Under the pieces are notes generated by a model. The model worked only from the letters and a program-made list of their open reading frames with translations. It did not search any database and was not told the origin of the DNA. The position numbers were made by a program, and so were the translations under genes. From Ignavibacteriota bacterium (GTDB taxonomy: Bacteria; Bacteroidota; Ignavibacteria; Ignavibacteriales; Melioribacteraceae): a stretch of DNA of 64,000 bases. Shown piece after piece: positions 47,842 through 57,336 of this stretch; positions within the stretch are counted from its first letter, which is position 1; each line of letters starts with the position of its first letter. The stretch covers positions 62,001-126,000 of the forward strand of contig PAAX01000012.1 of the NCBI GenBank assembly GCA_002698995.1. The letters are read 5' to 3'.

Positions 47842-48588
47842 ATGAAAAAATTAATTTTGCTAAGCATGATGTTTATCTTCTTTTCATGTTCGGATAATCA
47901 GAATAAAATAGAACCCGATCTTGAAAAAGTTTATCTATCTGCCGAAGAGATACAAGATTTTTCCGGTCCGATAAATATGCCGCTTCAAATAAATTATGAC
48001 GAACTAATAGAGAATGCAAAGAATGACCAATCAATAAATAATTATTTTAAGGCAGAACATAGACTATTTATTGATGAGAACGGTACAGTTGTAAAGGTAA
48101 AAGTTTTGTCAGATGAAGTAAAAGAGATCAATAAAAAAATTGCAGAAGCTCAGCTTAAACTAAAGTTTGAACCGGCATTAGTTGAAGGAGAAAAAGTTAA
48201 ATCAAGATTTGATTGGTCGATTACAGTTCCCAAAGATGCTGCTGAAAAAGAAAAGTATTTAGTAACGACAAAGTACTCTAAACCGGAAGTGTATAGAATT
48301 GTGACTTCAACTCCACCTCAACCAATTGGAGGGATTGCTGAAATACAAAAAAATATTAAATATCCCGAAGAGGCTAAAGCTGCCGGTATTGAAGGACGGG
48401 TTTTTATAAAAGCATATATAAATGAATTTGGATTTGTTGATAATACAGAAATTATTAAGGGTATTGGAGGCGGATGTGATGAAGCCGCAGTTAATGCCGT
48501 AAAATTGACAAGATTTACACCGGGAATGGATGGTGATAAAGTCGTTAAAGTGCAAGTTGTAATTCCCATACTCTTTAAACTACAATAA
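47842..48588 (+). CDS. Lipoprotein with a TonB C-terminal domain
   Basis: The 248-residue precursor has a lipobox ending FFSC and two similar halves. The C-terminal one (about 155-248, GGIAEIQKNIKYPEEAKAAGI and GRVFIKAYINEFGFVDNTEI) is a clear TonB C-terminal domain, and the N-terminal one (NYFKAEHRLFIDENGTVVKV) resembles it. A TonB energy transducer should have an N-terminal membrane anchor and a long proline-rich stalk; both are missing, so this is not an ordinary TonB. It more likely binds an outer membrane partner or senses its state. It follows the anti-sigma-like gene within one operon. Confidence 0.8.
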   Translation: MKKLILLSMMFIFFSCSDNQNKIEPDLEKVYLSAEEIQDFSGPINMPLQINYDELIENAKNDQSINNYFKAEHRLFIDENGTVVKVKVLSDEVKEINKKIAEAQLKLKFEPALVEGEKVKSRFDWSITVPKDAAEKEKYLVTTKYSKPEVYRIVTSTPPQPIGGIAEIQKNIKYPEEAKAAGIEGRVFIKAYINEFGFVDNTEIIKGIGGGCDEAAVNAVKLTRFTPGMDGDKVVKVQVVIPILFKLQ

Positions 48589-48613
48589 CTCATAACAAAT
48601 AAAGGAGTACAAC

Positions 48614-48958
48614 ATGATTCATTTAAAAGTAATTTTGCTGCTTTTTCTAGTTGCCGCTGCTGCCGTGTTTGCTCAGGATAAAGAGCCTTATCCAAAGGGG
48701 GGATTGGAGGCAATAATGCAGAATGTTAAATATCCGAAAGAAGCAAAGAAAGCGAATATTGAAGGAAAAGTTCTTGTAAAAGCAAAAATTGATAAAGAAG
48801 GAAATGTTGCCGAAGCATCAATCTTAAAATCAGATAATGATATGCTTAACAAAGCCGCATTAAATGCTGTTAAAGCTACCAAGTTTACTTCTGCATTGAA
48901 AGATGGTAAAGCTGTTGAAGCAGAAATTGTTGTACCAATAATGTTTAAGCTAAAGTAA
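48614..48958 (+). CDS. Small exported TonB C-terminal-domain protein
   Basis: The 114-residue product has a signal peptide (MIHLKVILLLFLVAAAAVFA) and one TonB C-terminal domain (GGLEAIMQNVKYPKEAKKAN and VLVKAKIDKEGNVAEASI). It is a short relative of the second half of the preceding lipoprotein, probably from duplication, and, like it, has no membrane anchor or stalk. AAAGGAG precedes the ATG. The pair closes the operon and is followed by a strong hairpin. Function is not known; competition with or regulation of TonB-dependent receptors is a possible role, stated as inference. Confidence 0.82.
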   Translation: MIHLKVILLLFLVAAAAVFAQDKEPYPKGGLEAIMQNVKYPKEAKKANIEGKVLVKAKIDKEGNVAEASILKSDNDMLNKAALNAVKATKFTSALKDGKAVEAEIVVPIMFKLK

Positions 48959-48962
48959 AATC

Positions 48963-48986
48963 AAGGCGAACAATTCTGTTCGCCTT
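48963..48986. terminator. Hairpin between convergent TonB-domain and clpB genes
   Basis: AAGGCGAACA, an ATTC loop and TGTTCGCCTT form a perfect 10-base stem. On the minus strand it is followed by GATTTTACTTT; on the plus strand no long T-run follows. A bidirectional terminator is the likeliest role. Confidence 0.75.
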
Positions 48987-48992
48987 AAAATT

Positions 48993-51614
48993 CTAACCTT
49001 TTATAAAATCAAGATTACCTTTTTCATTTTGTTTTATTTTTATTGTGTCTCCGCTTGCAAAATGATTCATAAGCAAATGTGTAGAAAGTGGATTGATAAT
49101 ATACTTCTGAATAGTCCGTTTCATTGGTCGTGCGCCGTATGTAATATCATATCCAACAGAAAGTAGATAATCCTTCGCATCATCTGAAATTTCTAATGAA
49201 ATATTTTTCTCAGCAAGCATTCTTCCTACTTTTTGAAGCTGAATATCAATTATGTTTTTAACTTCATTCTTCAATAATGGTTTGAAGAAAATTACTTCAT
49301 CTATTCTGTTTAGGAATTCTGGACGAATTGTATTCCTTAATAGTTGAGAAAGACTAACTCTAATCTGTCCCATTAAATCATCATAATTCTCTTCATTAAA
49401 CTTACCAAGTTTTTCTTGAATTAAATGTGAACCAAGGTTGGAAGTCATAATGATAATTGTGTTTTTAAAATCAACAGTTCTTCCTTGATTGTCGGTAAGT
49501 CTTCCATCATCAAGTACTTGAAGTAGAATGTTAAATACTTCTGGATGAGCTTTTTCAATTTCATCTAAAAGAATAACAGAGTAAGGTCTTCTTCTAACAG
49601 CTTCTGTTAACTGCCCTCCTTCTTCATAACCAACATATCCCGGAGGAGCGCCAACTAAGCGGGATACTGAATGTTTTTCCATGTACTCTGACATATCAAT
49701 TCTTATCATAGCCTGTTCGTCATTAAAAAGAAACTCGGCTAAAGTTCTTGCTAATTCAGTTTTGCCAACTCCGGTTGTACCGATAAATATGAATGAACCA
49801 ATCGGACGGTTTACATCCTGCAGTCCTGCACGTGATCTTCTGATTGCGTTCGAAACAGCAGTAACTGCATCTTCCTGACCAATTATTCTGCCGTGAAGAA
49901 CATCTTCCATTCTAATAAGTTTTGATCTTTCACTTTCCAGCATTCTGCTTACAGGAATACCTGTCCATTTAGCCACAATTTCGGCAACATCTTCGGCATC
50001 AACTTCTTCTTTAAGCATTTTGCTGTTCTTTTGAATTTCAGAAAGAGCTTTAGTTTCAGCATCAAGCTGTTTTTGAAGAGAAGCTATTTTTCCATATCTA
50101 ATCTCAGCAACTTTTCCCAGATCACCTTCACGCTCATATTTTTCGGCTTCGGTTTTTGCCCGCTCAATTTCGCTTTTCATGCTTCTTATTTTTTGAATTT
50201 TTTCTTTCTCTAAACTCCAATGTCCTTTAAGAGATCTTCTTTGTTCTTCCAATTCAAGTAATTCTTGTTGTAGTTCATTTAATCTAATTTTTGAATCTTC
50301 ATCACTTTCTCTCTTTAATGCTTCTCTTTCAATTTCCAACTGTTTTACTTTTCTTTCAATATTATCAAGCTCTTCCGGCATTGAGTCGATTTCAATTCTG
50401 AGTTTTGAAGCTGATTCATCAATTAAATCTATAGCTTTATCGGGAAGAAACCGATCTGTGATGTATCTGTTAGAAAGCTGAACAGCAGCCACAATTGCTC
50501 CATCGGTAATACGTACGCCATGGTGAACTTCATATCGTTCTTTTAATCCACGCAGAATTGAAATGGCATCTTCTTCGTTTGGTTCACTTACAAGAACCGG
50601 TTGAAATCTTCTTTCAAGTGCAGCATCTTTTTCTATGTATTTTCTGTATTCATCTAAAGTGGTTGCACCAATAACATGCAGCTCACCTCTTGCCAAAGCA
50701 GGTTTAAGAATATTTGCGGCATCCATTGCGCCATCGGTTCTGCCTGCTCCAACAAGCTGATGAAGCTCATCAATAAATAAAATTATTTCTCCGTTTGAAC
50801 TTTGTACTTCTTTTATAACAGCTTTTAATCTTTCTTCAAACTGCCCTCTAAACTGAGTGCCGGCAACTAAAGCTCCCATATCTAAAGCAACAATATTTTT
50901 TGATTTTAATGTTTCGGGAACATCACCTGAAATAATTCTGTGTGAAATCCCTTCGGCTATAGCAGTCTTTCCAACACCCGGTTCACCAATAAGTATAGGA
51001 TTATTTTTTGTTCTTCTTGAAAGAACCTGCAGTACTCTTCTAATCTCTTCATCCCTTCCAATTACAGGATCAAGTTTTCCGCTTCTAGCTTCATCATTTA
51101 GATTTCTTCCATATTTCTTTAATGATTGATAAGTATCTTCAGCATTCTGTGAAGTTACTCTTTGATTTCCTCTAATATCCTTTAATGCAGTTAGAATCAA
51201 ATCCTTGGTAATTCCTAATTCATTTAATGCCACACTGCTTTTAGAGCTGTCTTGAACCATTGCAAGAAGAATGTGCTCGGTTGATATATATTCATCTTTC
51301 AGATTTTTAGCTTCGTTTGCTGCATTATCTAATAACTTTGCACTGTTCATAGAAAGCTGCTGATTGCCTACTCCGGCTCCGGTTACTTTTGGAAGTTTCT
51401 CTAGAATACCACTTATTTTCAGTTTAAGCTGATTTAAGTTTACCCCGCTTTTTTGAATAATTGAAACTGCTACATTTGCCGGATCCTGAATCATTGCAGC
51501 TAAAATATGTTCCGGTTCAACAATCTGATTGTTATAATTTTGTGCGATTTCTACAGCATTTTGAATCGTCTCTTGTGCTTTTACAGTAAGCTTATTAAAA
51601 TTAAATGATGGCAT
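48993..51614 (-). CDS. clpB: ATP-dependent chaperone ClpB
   Basis: The 873-residue protein is full length. It has two N-terminal Clp repeats (about 1-140), a first AAA+ domain with [14 protein letters not shown] (Walker A) and [13 protein letters not shown], a long middle coiled-coil region (about 400-540, including [20 protein letters not shown]), and a second AAA+ domain with [16 protein letters not shown] and [16 protein letters not shown]. It lacks the ClpP-binding loop of ClpA/ClpX, which marks it as a disaggregase acting with DnaK. GAGGTG lies just before the ATG. I found no CIRCE element upstream, so heat-shock control by HrcA is not supported here. Confidence 0.97.
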   Translation of the reverse strand: MPSFNFNKLTVKAQETIQNAVEIAQNYNNQIVEPEHILAAMIQDPANVAVSIIQKSGVNLNQLKLKISGILEKLPKVTGAGVGNQQLSMNSAKLLDNAANEAKNLKDEYISTEHILLAMVQDSSKSSVALNELGITKDLILTALKDIRGNQRVTSQNAEDTYQSLKKYGRNLNDEARSGKLDPVIGRDEEIRRVLQVLSRRTKNNPILIGEPGVGKTAIAEGISHRIISGDVPETLKSKNIVALDMGALVAGTQFRGQFEERLKAVIKEVQSSNGEIILFIDELHQLVGAGRTDGAMDAANILKPALARGELHVIGATTLDEYRKYIEKDAALERRFQPVLVSEPNEEDAISILRGLKERYEVHHGVRITDGAIVAAVQLSNRYITDRFLPDKAIDLIDESASKLRIEIDSMPEELDNIERKVKQLEIEREALKRESDEDSKIRLNELQQELLELEEQRRSLKGHWSLEKEKIQKIRSMKSEIERAKTEAEKYEREGDLGKVAEIRYGKIASLQKQLDAETKALSEIQKNSKMLKEEVDAEDVAEIVAKWTGIPVSRMLESERSKLIRMEDVLHGRIIGQEDAVTAVSNAIRRSRAGLQDVNRPIGSFIFIGTTGVGKTELARTLAEFLFNDEQAMIRIDMSEYMEKHSVSRLVGAPPGYVGYEEGGQLTEAVRRRPYSVILLDEIEKAHPEVFNILLQVLDDGRLTDNQGRTVDFKNTIIIMTSNLGSHLIQEKLGKFNEENYDDLMGQIRVSLSQLLRNTIRPEFLNRIDEVIFFKPLLKNEVKNIIDIQLQKVGRMLAEKNISLEISDDAKDYLLSVGYDITYGARPMKRTIQKYIINPLSTHLLMNHFASGDTIKIKQNEKGNLDFIKG

Positions 51615-51763
51615 TATTACACCTCGTCAATTTCTATCTATAAATTAACAATATAAATCCTAGCATAATACAATTATCTATTATTATTTGTTTCTTGCTG
51701 TTGTTCTTAAGCAAGTTAGATAGAGTAATGATATGTTGATTTATAAGATTATGATTAAGAATT

Positions 51764-52465
51764 TTAAATCAATCCAAATGAGATTGCTAAGAAGCTTGGA
51801 CCATTTAAGCCGGCATGCAGAATTACACCTATCCAGCTATTCTTTTGTCTATTCACCGCAAAAGGCAAAATAATTAATATGGGGAGAAGTGTTATCATTA
51901 AATTAAATCCAAATGATAAATGAAACAATCCCCATGCAACTGAGTTCATAACCCAACCGAATTTGCCGGAAATGTTTTGCTTAGGAAGAATGACTCCACG
52001 CCAGAAAAATTCTTCACCCAAAATATTTAAGAGCCAATACGGTAACCATAAAAGTAAAATCCAATACCTATCCGGGGTTAATGGTTCAAAATACATAAAG
52101 GAAGGCTGATGCGAAACATTATTGAAGAAGAGTTTTAACAATTCCATAAAAACAAAACTTAAAAATCCGATTGCAATAAAAGAGTATAAAGTAACAAGCC
52201 AATCTTGTTTGGTCATTTTTGAAAAGCGAAGTCTTGATTTAAAAGTGTTTTTACTAAGTTCCAATCCTTCATTCTTAAGAATATAAATTCCATAAAGAAT
52301 CATAGGAAGAAACATTCCGAGTCCGGCAACAATAAACCAAAATATAACAGGTTCAAGATTTGTTGTGTTTGAAAGAAAAGGAATTAATAGGTGAGTCTGC
52401 AGAAAAAGTATTGCAGATAAGATTACACCAAGAACAAGTGAATTAATCCAGCCGAAAGATTTCAT
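51764..52465 (-). CDS. CPBP family intramembrane protease
   Basis: The 233-residue product has about six hydrophobic helices and the CPBP motifs: EEFFWRGVILP (E-E-x-x-x-R), WGLFHLSFGF with the second conserved histidine, and GVILHAGLN with the third. These residues form the metal-less glutamate protease site of the Abi/CAAX family. Roles range from bacteriocin self-protection to sorting; no bacteriocin gene is seen nearby. It is encoded between clpB and valS on the same strand, 79 bases after the valS stop. Confidence 0.9.
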   Translation of the reverse strand: MKSFGWINSLVLGVILSAILFLQTHLLIPFLSNTTNLEPVIFWFIVAGLGMFLPMILYGIYILKNEGLELSKNTFKSRLRFSKMTKQDWLVTLYSFIAIGFLSFVFMELLKLFFNNVSHQPSFMYFEPLTPDRYWILLLWLPYWLLNILGEEFFWRGVILPKQNISGKFGWVMNSVAWGLFHLSFGFNLMITLLPILIILPFAVNRQKNSWIGVILHAGLNGPSFLAISFGLI

Positions 52466-52544
52466 TCAATAAATAATTAATGTTATAAAATATTTATTAA
52501 TCTCTCTCCCAATAAATTAGGAGAGAGATTTTGCAAAAGTAAAA

Positions 52545-55169
52545 TTAACTTAAATCCGACAAAATTGATTTTAGTTTTTCAATAGAACTTTGCCAGTTTT
52601 CTTTTTTCTGTTTTTCCTTTTCAACAACATCAGCCGGAGCATTATTAACAAATTTCTCATTAGATAGTTTTTTCTCAACTCCGGTTAACATTCCGCTTAA
52701 TCTGTTTATCTCTTTTTCAAGTCTTTCTCTTTCAACAGAAATATCGATTAATCCTTCTAATGGAATATAAATTTCCGCATCTTTTACAACAGAACTAGCT
52801 GAAGCCTTAGGCTTTTGTAAATCGTTCGAGTAATTAAATTCTTCAACTCGTCCTAATGATTTAATATAATTTATCTGACTCTCTTTCACTTTATCAGATT
52901 TAATGAAAAGATTGATTTTCTTTGATGGCGGAATGTTCATTTCACCGCGGATATTTCTAACTGCAGTAACAACATTTTGAATAAAATCCATTTCCTCTTC
53001 TGCAGATAAGTCGATTAAGCTTTCATTTAACTCCGGCATCCTTGTAATCGAAATACTTTCACCGCTCTTTCTAGATTTAAGAAGCTGCCAAATTTCTTCT
53101 GTAATAAATGGCATTACTGGGTGTAAGATTTTCAGCATATCTTCAAATAGAGATAATGCACGTACAAGCACCGCAGTTTTAACTTCAAGGTTATCGGAAT
53201 ATAATCTGTTCTTAATCAACTCAATATACCAGTCGCAGAAGTCGTTCCAAATAAATGAATAAATTTGTTTAACTGCTCCGGTTACATCAAAGTTATCCCA
53301 TGCCTTTTCAACATTTTTTACTGTGCTTTGGAATTTTGAAATAATCCACTTGTCGGCAAAGTCAAAATGTTTTTCCTTTAAATTATCACTTAATTCAATT
53401 CCTTCAGCATTCATCAATAAGAACCTTGCAGCATTCCAAATTTTATTGGCAAAGTTTCTACCGAGAGCACATTTTTCGGTACTGAAAAGAACATCTTGAC
53501 CTAAAGGGGCGATGTATGTAATTGTAAATCTTAATGCATCGGCGCCGTATTCCTCAATAACATCAATGGGATCGGGAGAATTACCGAGAGATTTACTCAT
53601 CTTTCTTCCTTGATCATCGCGGACAATGCTGGTAAAGTACACATCTTTAAATGGAATATCTTTCATAAATTCCATTCCAGCCATAATCATTCTGGCAACC
53701 CAGAAGAAAATTATATCAGGACCGGTTACAAGTAAATCGGTTGGATAATAATATTTTTGATCTCTATCATTTGTAAAAACATCCTGCGCCCAAAGCCAGC
53801 TTGAAGCCCAAGTATCAAGCACATCCTCTTCTTGATGCCAATTTTCAATATCTTTCGGCGGATCAACTTCGCAGTAAACTTCGCCGGTTTCTTTATGATA
53901 CCAAACCGGAATTTGATGCCCCCACCAAAGCTGACGGGAAATACACCAGTCTTTAATGTTGTTCATCCAATGTTCATAAGTTTTAATCCAATGAGCGGGA
54001 TGGAATTTTATTTTTCCTTCTCTAACTACTTCAAGAGCCGGTTTTGCAAGTTCATCCATTTTCATGAACCATTGTTCTGATAAGTAGGGTTCAATAGGAA
54101 CATTTCCTCTTTGTGAGTAACCGACTTTGTTTATGTGGTCTTCTGTTTTAAGAAGAAACTCAAGATCGTGCATTCTTTCTACAACTTTTTTACGGGCTTC
54201 AAATCTATCCAATCCTCTGAATTCTTCAGGCACATTGTGATTTAAGGTTGCATCATCATTAAGAATATTTATGAATTCTAAGTTGTGACGTTTTCCCATT
54301 TCATAGTCATTAATATCATGAGCAGGGGTTACTTTTACGCATCCGGTTCCGAATTCTAAATCAACATATTCATCAGCAAAAATTGGAATTTCTCTGCCGA
54401 CAATCGGAAGAATAACTTTTTTGCCGATTAAGTGCTTATATCTTTCATCGTTAGGATTAACAGCAATGCCGGTATCACCAAGCATTGTTTCGGGTCTTGT
54501 TGTAGCTACAATTACATATTCATTTTCTTCTTTAATTTTATACTTGAAATACCACAGTTTTCCATTTTGTGTTTGATAAATTACTTCTTCATCAGAAATT
54601 GCCGATTTACTTGCCGGGCACCAATTTACCATTCTATATCCGCGGTATATCAATCCTTTTTTATAAAGATCAACAAAAGCTTCAACAACTTTTTTGTAAT
54701 AATGATCATCCATCGTAAAACGCTCGCGGTCCCAATCTAAGCTTGCACCGAGTTTGCGAAGCTGCTGTATAATTATTCCGCCGTATTTATTTGTCCAATC
54801 CCATGCATGCTTAAGAAATTCATCTCTGCCAATTTGATATTTATCAATTCCTTCTTCCTTGAGTTTAGCAATAACTTTAGATTCAGTTGCGATTGAAGCA
54901 TGATCTGTTCCCGGAACCCAGCATGCATTAAATCCTTTCATTCGTTTGTAACGAATGTATATATCTTGTAAAGTATTATTAAGTACGTGACCAAGATGGA
55001 GCATCCCAGTTACATTTGGAGGAGGTATTACAATTGTATATGCCGGTTTTGATTCGTCTGCTTCCGAATGAAATAGCTTATTATCTTCCCAATACTTGTA
55101 CCATTTATCCTCAACATTTTTCGGATCATATGCCTTTGGAATTTCATTAAGTTTTGCGTTATCCATCAT
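52545..55169 (-). CDS. valS: Valyl-tRNA synthetase
   Basis: The 874-residue protein has the class I synthetase motifs: PPPNVTGMLHLGHVLNN (HIGH-type) and DDQGRKMSKSLGNSPDP (KMSKS), and the editing (CP1) domain with ATTRPETMLGDTGIAVNP. A C-terminal coiled-coil arm (LEKEINRLSGMLTGVEKKL) is typical of ValRS. Two ATG codons open the frame; either may be used, with GAGA upstream. It charges tRNA-Val and clears misactivated threonine. At this length it is complete and shows no insertion. Confidence 0.97.
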   Translation of the reverse strand: MMDNAKLNEIPKAYDPKNVEDKWYKYWEDNKLFHSEADESKPAYTIVIPPPNVTGMLHLGHVLNNTLQDIYIRYKRMKGFNACWVPGTDHASIATESKVIAKLKEEGIDKYQIGRDEFLKHAWDWTNKYGGIIIQQLRKLGASLDWDRERFTMDDHYYKKVVEAFVDLYKKGLIYRGYRMVNWCPASKSAISDEEVIYQTQNGKLWYFKYKIKEENEYVIVATTRPETMLGDTGIAVNPNDERYKHLIGKKVILPIVGREIPIFADEYVDLEFGTGCVKVTPAHDINDYEMGKRHNLEFINILNDDATLNHNVPEEFRGLDRFEARKKVVERMHDLEFLLKTEDHINKVGYSQRGNVPIEPYLSEQWFMKMDELAKPALEVVREGKIKFHPAHWIKTYEHWMNNIKDWCISRQLWWGHQIPVWYHKETGEVYCEVDPPKDIENWHQEEDVLDTWASSWLWAQDVFTNDRDQKYYYPTDLLVTGPDIIFFWVARMIMAGMEFMKDIPFKDVYFTSIVRDDQGRKMSKSLGNSPDPIDVIEEYGADALRFTITYIAPLGQDVLFSTEKCALGRNFANKIWNAARFLLMNAEGIELSDNLKEKHFDFADKWIISKFQSTVKNVEKAWDNFDVTGAVKQIYSFIWNDFCDWYIELIKNRLYSDNLEVKTAVLVRALSLFEDMLKILHPVMPFITEEIWQLLKSRKSGESISITRMPELNESLIDLSAEEEMDFIQNVVTAVRNIRGEMNIPPSKKINLFIKSDKVKESQINYIKSLGRVEEFNYSNDLQKPKASASSVVKDAEIYIPLEGLIDISVERERLEKEINRLSGMLTGVEKKLSNEKFVNNAPADVVEKEKQKKENWQSSIEKLKSILSDLS

Positions 55170-55266
55170 TTTCTCATTAGTTTTAAAATAAACCTCAAAT
55201 ATACTAAATAATGAAAAGAATTTTGAATGCAGTTTGGAAGTTAGATTTGGAATTTATTTGTGAGAG

Positions 55267-55308
55267 AAAAAGCCTATGAGATTTTGAAAACCTCATAGGC
55301 AAAAAAAA
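55267..55308 (-). terminator. Terminator after the PhoH-type gene
   Basis: GCCTATGAG and CTCATAGGC form a 9-base perfect stem around an 11-base loop. Read on the minus strand, the stem is followed by TTTTT, so it serves the gene at 55309-56652. Confidence 0.85.
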
Positions 55309-56652
55309 TTACAATAAATTGCTTGCTATCTCTGCAAGTTGAGAACGTTCTCCTTTTTCCAAATTGATATGTGCGTAAAGCTTTTGTCCTTTAAAGTGAT
55401 CAATCAAATATGAAAGTCCGTTTGATTGAGTATCTAAGTAGGGATGGTCAATCTGGTAGATATCGCCGGTCAGTACAATCTTCGCACCTTCACCGGCTCT
55501 AGTAATAATAGTTTTAATTTCATGAGGTGTTAAATTTTGTGCTTCATCAACTATAAAAAATATTCTTTGCAGGCTTCTTCCTCTTATATAACTCAACGGT
55601 TCAACGACAAGCTTCTCATCTTTTATCATTTGAGTAATTGCAATGTGACTTTTATCAGATTCCTTGAACTGATCCTGAATAACTTTAACATTATCCCACA
55701 AAGGCTGCATATAAGGGCCAAGTTTGCTTTCAACATCTCCCGGTAAATAACCGATATCTTTATTGCTTAATGGAACTACAGGTCTTGCAATGTAAATTTG
55801 TCTGTAAAATTTTCTTACATGCAATGCACTTGCCAAAGCAAGAAGTGTCTTTCCTGTGCCCGCTTTACCGGTCATTGAAACAAGAGGAATGTTGTTGTTT
55901 ATAAGAGCATCAATTGCAAAAGTCTGCTCAGCATTTCTCGGATTAATACCATAAACATTGAACTTGTCTATTCTTCTTAAAAGAGAACCTTCTTGATCTA
56001 AGTGTGCTAAAACTGATCTTGAATTATTTCTTATTATGAAATATTTGTTTGGTACAATCTCAACTTTATTTTTACCAAAGATTTTTTTTGCTTCAAGTTC
56101 ATAAGGAGGAATAAAAAATTTCTGAATTAATTCATCATCAACATTCTCAACAAATTCTTTTCCGCTGTAAAGTTCTTCAACGCTTCCAACTCTATCGGTA
56201 GTATAATCCTCAGCCAAAACGCCCAATGCTTTGGCTTTCATTCTTAGATTAACATCTTTTGTAACAAGAATTACTTTGCTTTTATCTTTGGAGGCTTTCT
56301 GAATTTCAAATGCAGCAGTAAGAACTCTATGATCCGGATTATCTTCAATAAAAGCTTCCTTTATTTCTTTGCTTAATCCTTTTGTAATAACAACACGAAC
56401 TTTTCCTTTTCCTTTTCCTAATGAAACGCCACCATTAAATAGTGCGTTTCCGGTAATAGAGTCGAGAGTTCTTGCAAATTCTCGTGCATTAAGGTTAATA
56501 ACTTGATTTCCTCTTTTGAAGTGGTCAATTTCAGAAATTACCGCTAAAGGAATTACTATATTATTTTCTTGAAATTGATTAATGCAAGTTGGATCGTGAA
56601 GAATTACATTTGTATCAAGTATAAATGTCTTAGGTGATTTTGAGCGTGCCAT
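55309..56652 (-). CDS. PIN-PhoH fusion ATPase
   Basis: The 447-residue protein joins an N-terminal PIN ribonuclease domain (about 8-150, TFILDTNVILHDPTCI, with the acidic residues of the nuclease centre at D13 and later EIDHF and NPDHRV) to a PhoH-type ATPase (about 240-447, MTGKAGTGKTLLALASALH, FFIVDEAQNLTPHEIKTI and GDIYQIDHPYLD). This fusion, often called PhoH2, is an RNA helicase-nuclease in known cases. It should be cytoplasmic. The gene is solitary with its own terminator; the start ATG at 56652 has little upstream signal. RNA quality control under stress is the best inference. Confidence 0.93.
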   Translation of the reverse strand: MARSKSPKTFILDTNVILHDPTCINQFQENNIVIPLAVISEIDHFKRGNQVINLNAREFARTLDSITGNALFNGGVSLGKGKGKVRVVITKGLSKEIKEAFIEDNPDHRVLTAAFEIQKASKDKSKVILVTKDVNLRMKAKALGVLAEDYTTDRVGSVEELYSGKEFVENVDDELIQKFFIPPYELEAKKIFGKNKVEIVPNKYFIIRNNSRSVLAHLDQEGSLLRRIDKFNVYGINPRNAEQTFAIDALINNNIPLVSMTGKAGTGKTLLALASALHVRKFYRQIYIARPVVPLSNKDIGYLPGDVESKLGPYMQPLWDNVKVIQDQFKESDKSHIAITQMIKDEKLVVEPLSYIRGRSLQRIFFIVDEAQNLTPHEIKTIITRAGEGAKIVLTGDIYQIDHPYLDTQSNGLSYLIDHFKGQKLYAHINLEKGERSQLAEIASNLL

Positions 56653-56755
56653 AATATTTAGAACTTTTTTAGAGAATTGTTAATTTTAATAATGAACATA
56701 AGAAATTTATTGACTAATTAGAAAGCAAAATAATTGTTAAATCTTTCAAGGGAAA

Positions 56756-57334
56756 ATGATGCTCTGCTTAAAAAATGAAAGTAATACCGGCTGGATTGAC
56801 ACAGCAACACAACATTTAATAGATGTAATTATTGATCATGCACATTGTGAAAAGAAAGCAGCTCATACTGGAATGGTGCTTCTTAGTAAATATCCTGAAA
56901 AAACTGAACTTTGTTTTGCAATGGCGGATTTGGTTGAAGAGGAGATTGGGCACTTCCGTTCTGTAATGCAAATACTTGAAAGAAGAAATGAAAAATTAAC
57001 TCCCGATAAAGGGGATGAGTATGCAAGACTTTTATTCACTCGATTGAGAAAGGATGATCAAAATCGGTTGCTTGATCATTTGCTTATTGCCGGAATAATT
57101 GAAGCTCGATCTTGTGAAAGACTGCAGATTTTGGCAAAACATATTGACGATGAAGAACTAAGGAAATTTTACAAAAATCTTGCCGATTCTGAAGCTGGGC
57201 ATTATATGACTTTCGTTAAACTTGCAAAACTATATTATGAAGAAAACGAAGTTAAAAAGAGACTTGATGAATTAACAAATTATGAAGCTGACATAATAAA
57301 AAAATTAAAGAATGAACCAACAATGCACGGCTGA
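56756..57334 (+). CDS. miaE: tRNA-(ms2io6A)-hydroxylase MiaE
   Basis: The 192-residue product is an all-helical diiron protein with IIDHAHCEKKAAHTGM (first ligand helix), LVEEEIGHFRSVMQIL (E and H), IIEARSCERLQIL and DSEAGHYMTFVKL, the four-helix ligand pattern of MiaE. It hydroxylates the isopentenyl group of ms2i6A37 in tRNA and needs oxygen. The ATG at 56756 has AAGGG nearby. The next gene, hydE, starts 2 bases after its stop. An O2-dependent enzyme beside a maturase for an O2-sensitive hydrogenase is unexpected. Confidence 0.93.
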   Translation: MMLCLKNESNTGWIDTATQHLIDVIIDHAHCEKKAAHTGMVLLSKYPEKTELCFAMADLVEEEIGHFRSVMQILERRNEKLTPDKGDEYARLLFTRLRKDDQNRLLDHLLIAGIIEARSCERLQILAKHIDDEELRKFYKNLADSEAGHYMTFVKLAKLYYEENEVKKRLDELTNYEADIIKKLKNEPTMHG

Positions 57335-57336
57335 TT

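Noticed and set aside
48318-48713. 131-codon minus-strand frame across two TonB-domain genes
   Set aside because: It runs opposite to two recognisable domains and across an intergenic spacer, with no start signal.
47842-48958. TonB energy transducer
   Set aside because: Both proteins have the C-terminal domain only; membrane anchor and proline-rich stalk are missing, so the usual name would mislead.
51615-51763. CIRCE heat-shock operator upstream of clpB
   Set aside because: I looked for TTAGCACTC and its complement and found neither; only short AT-rich dyads are present.
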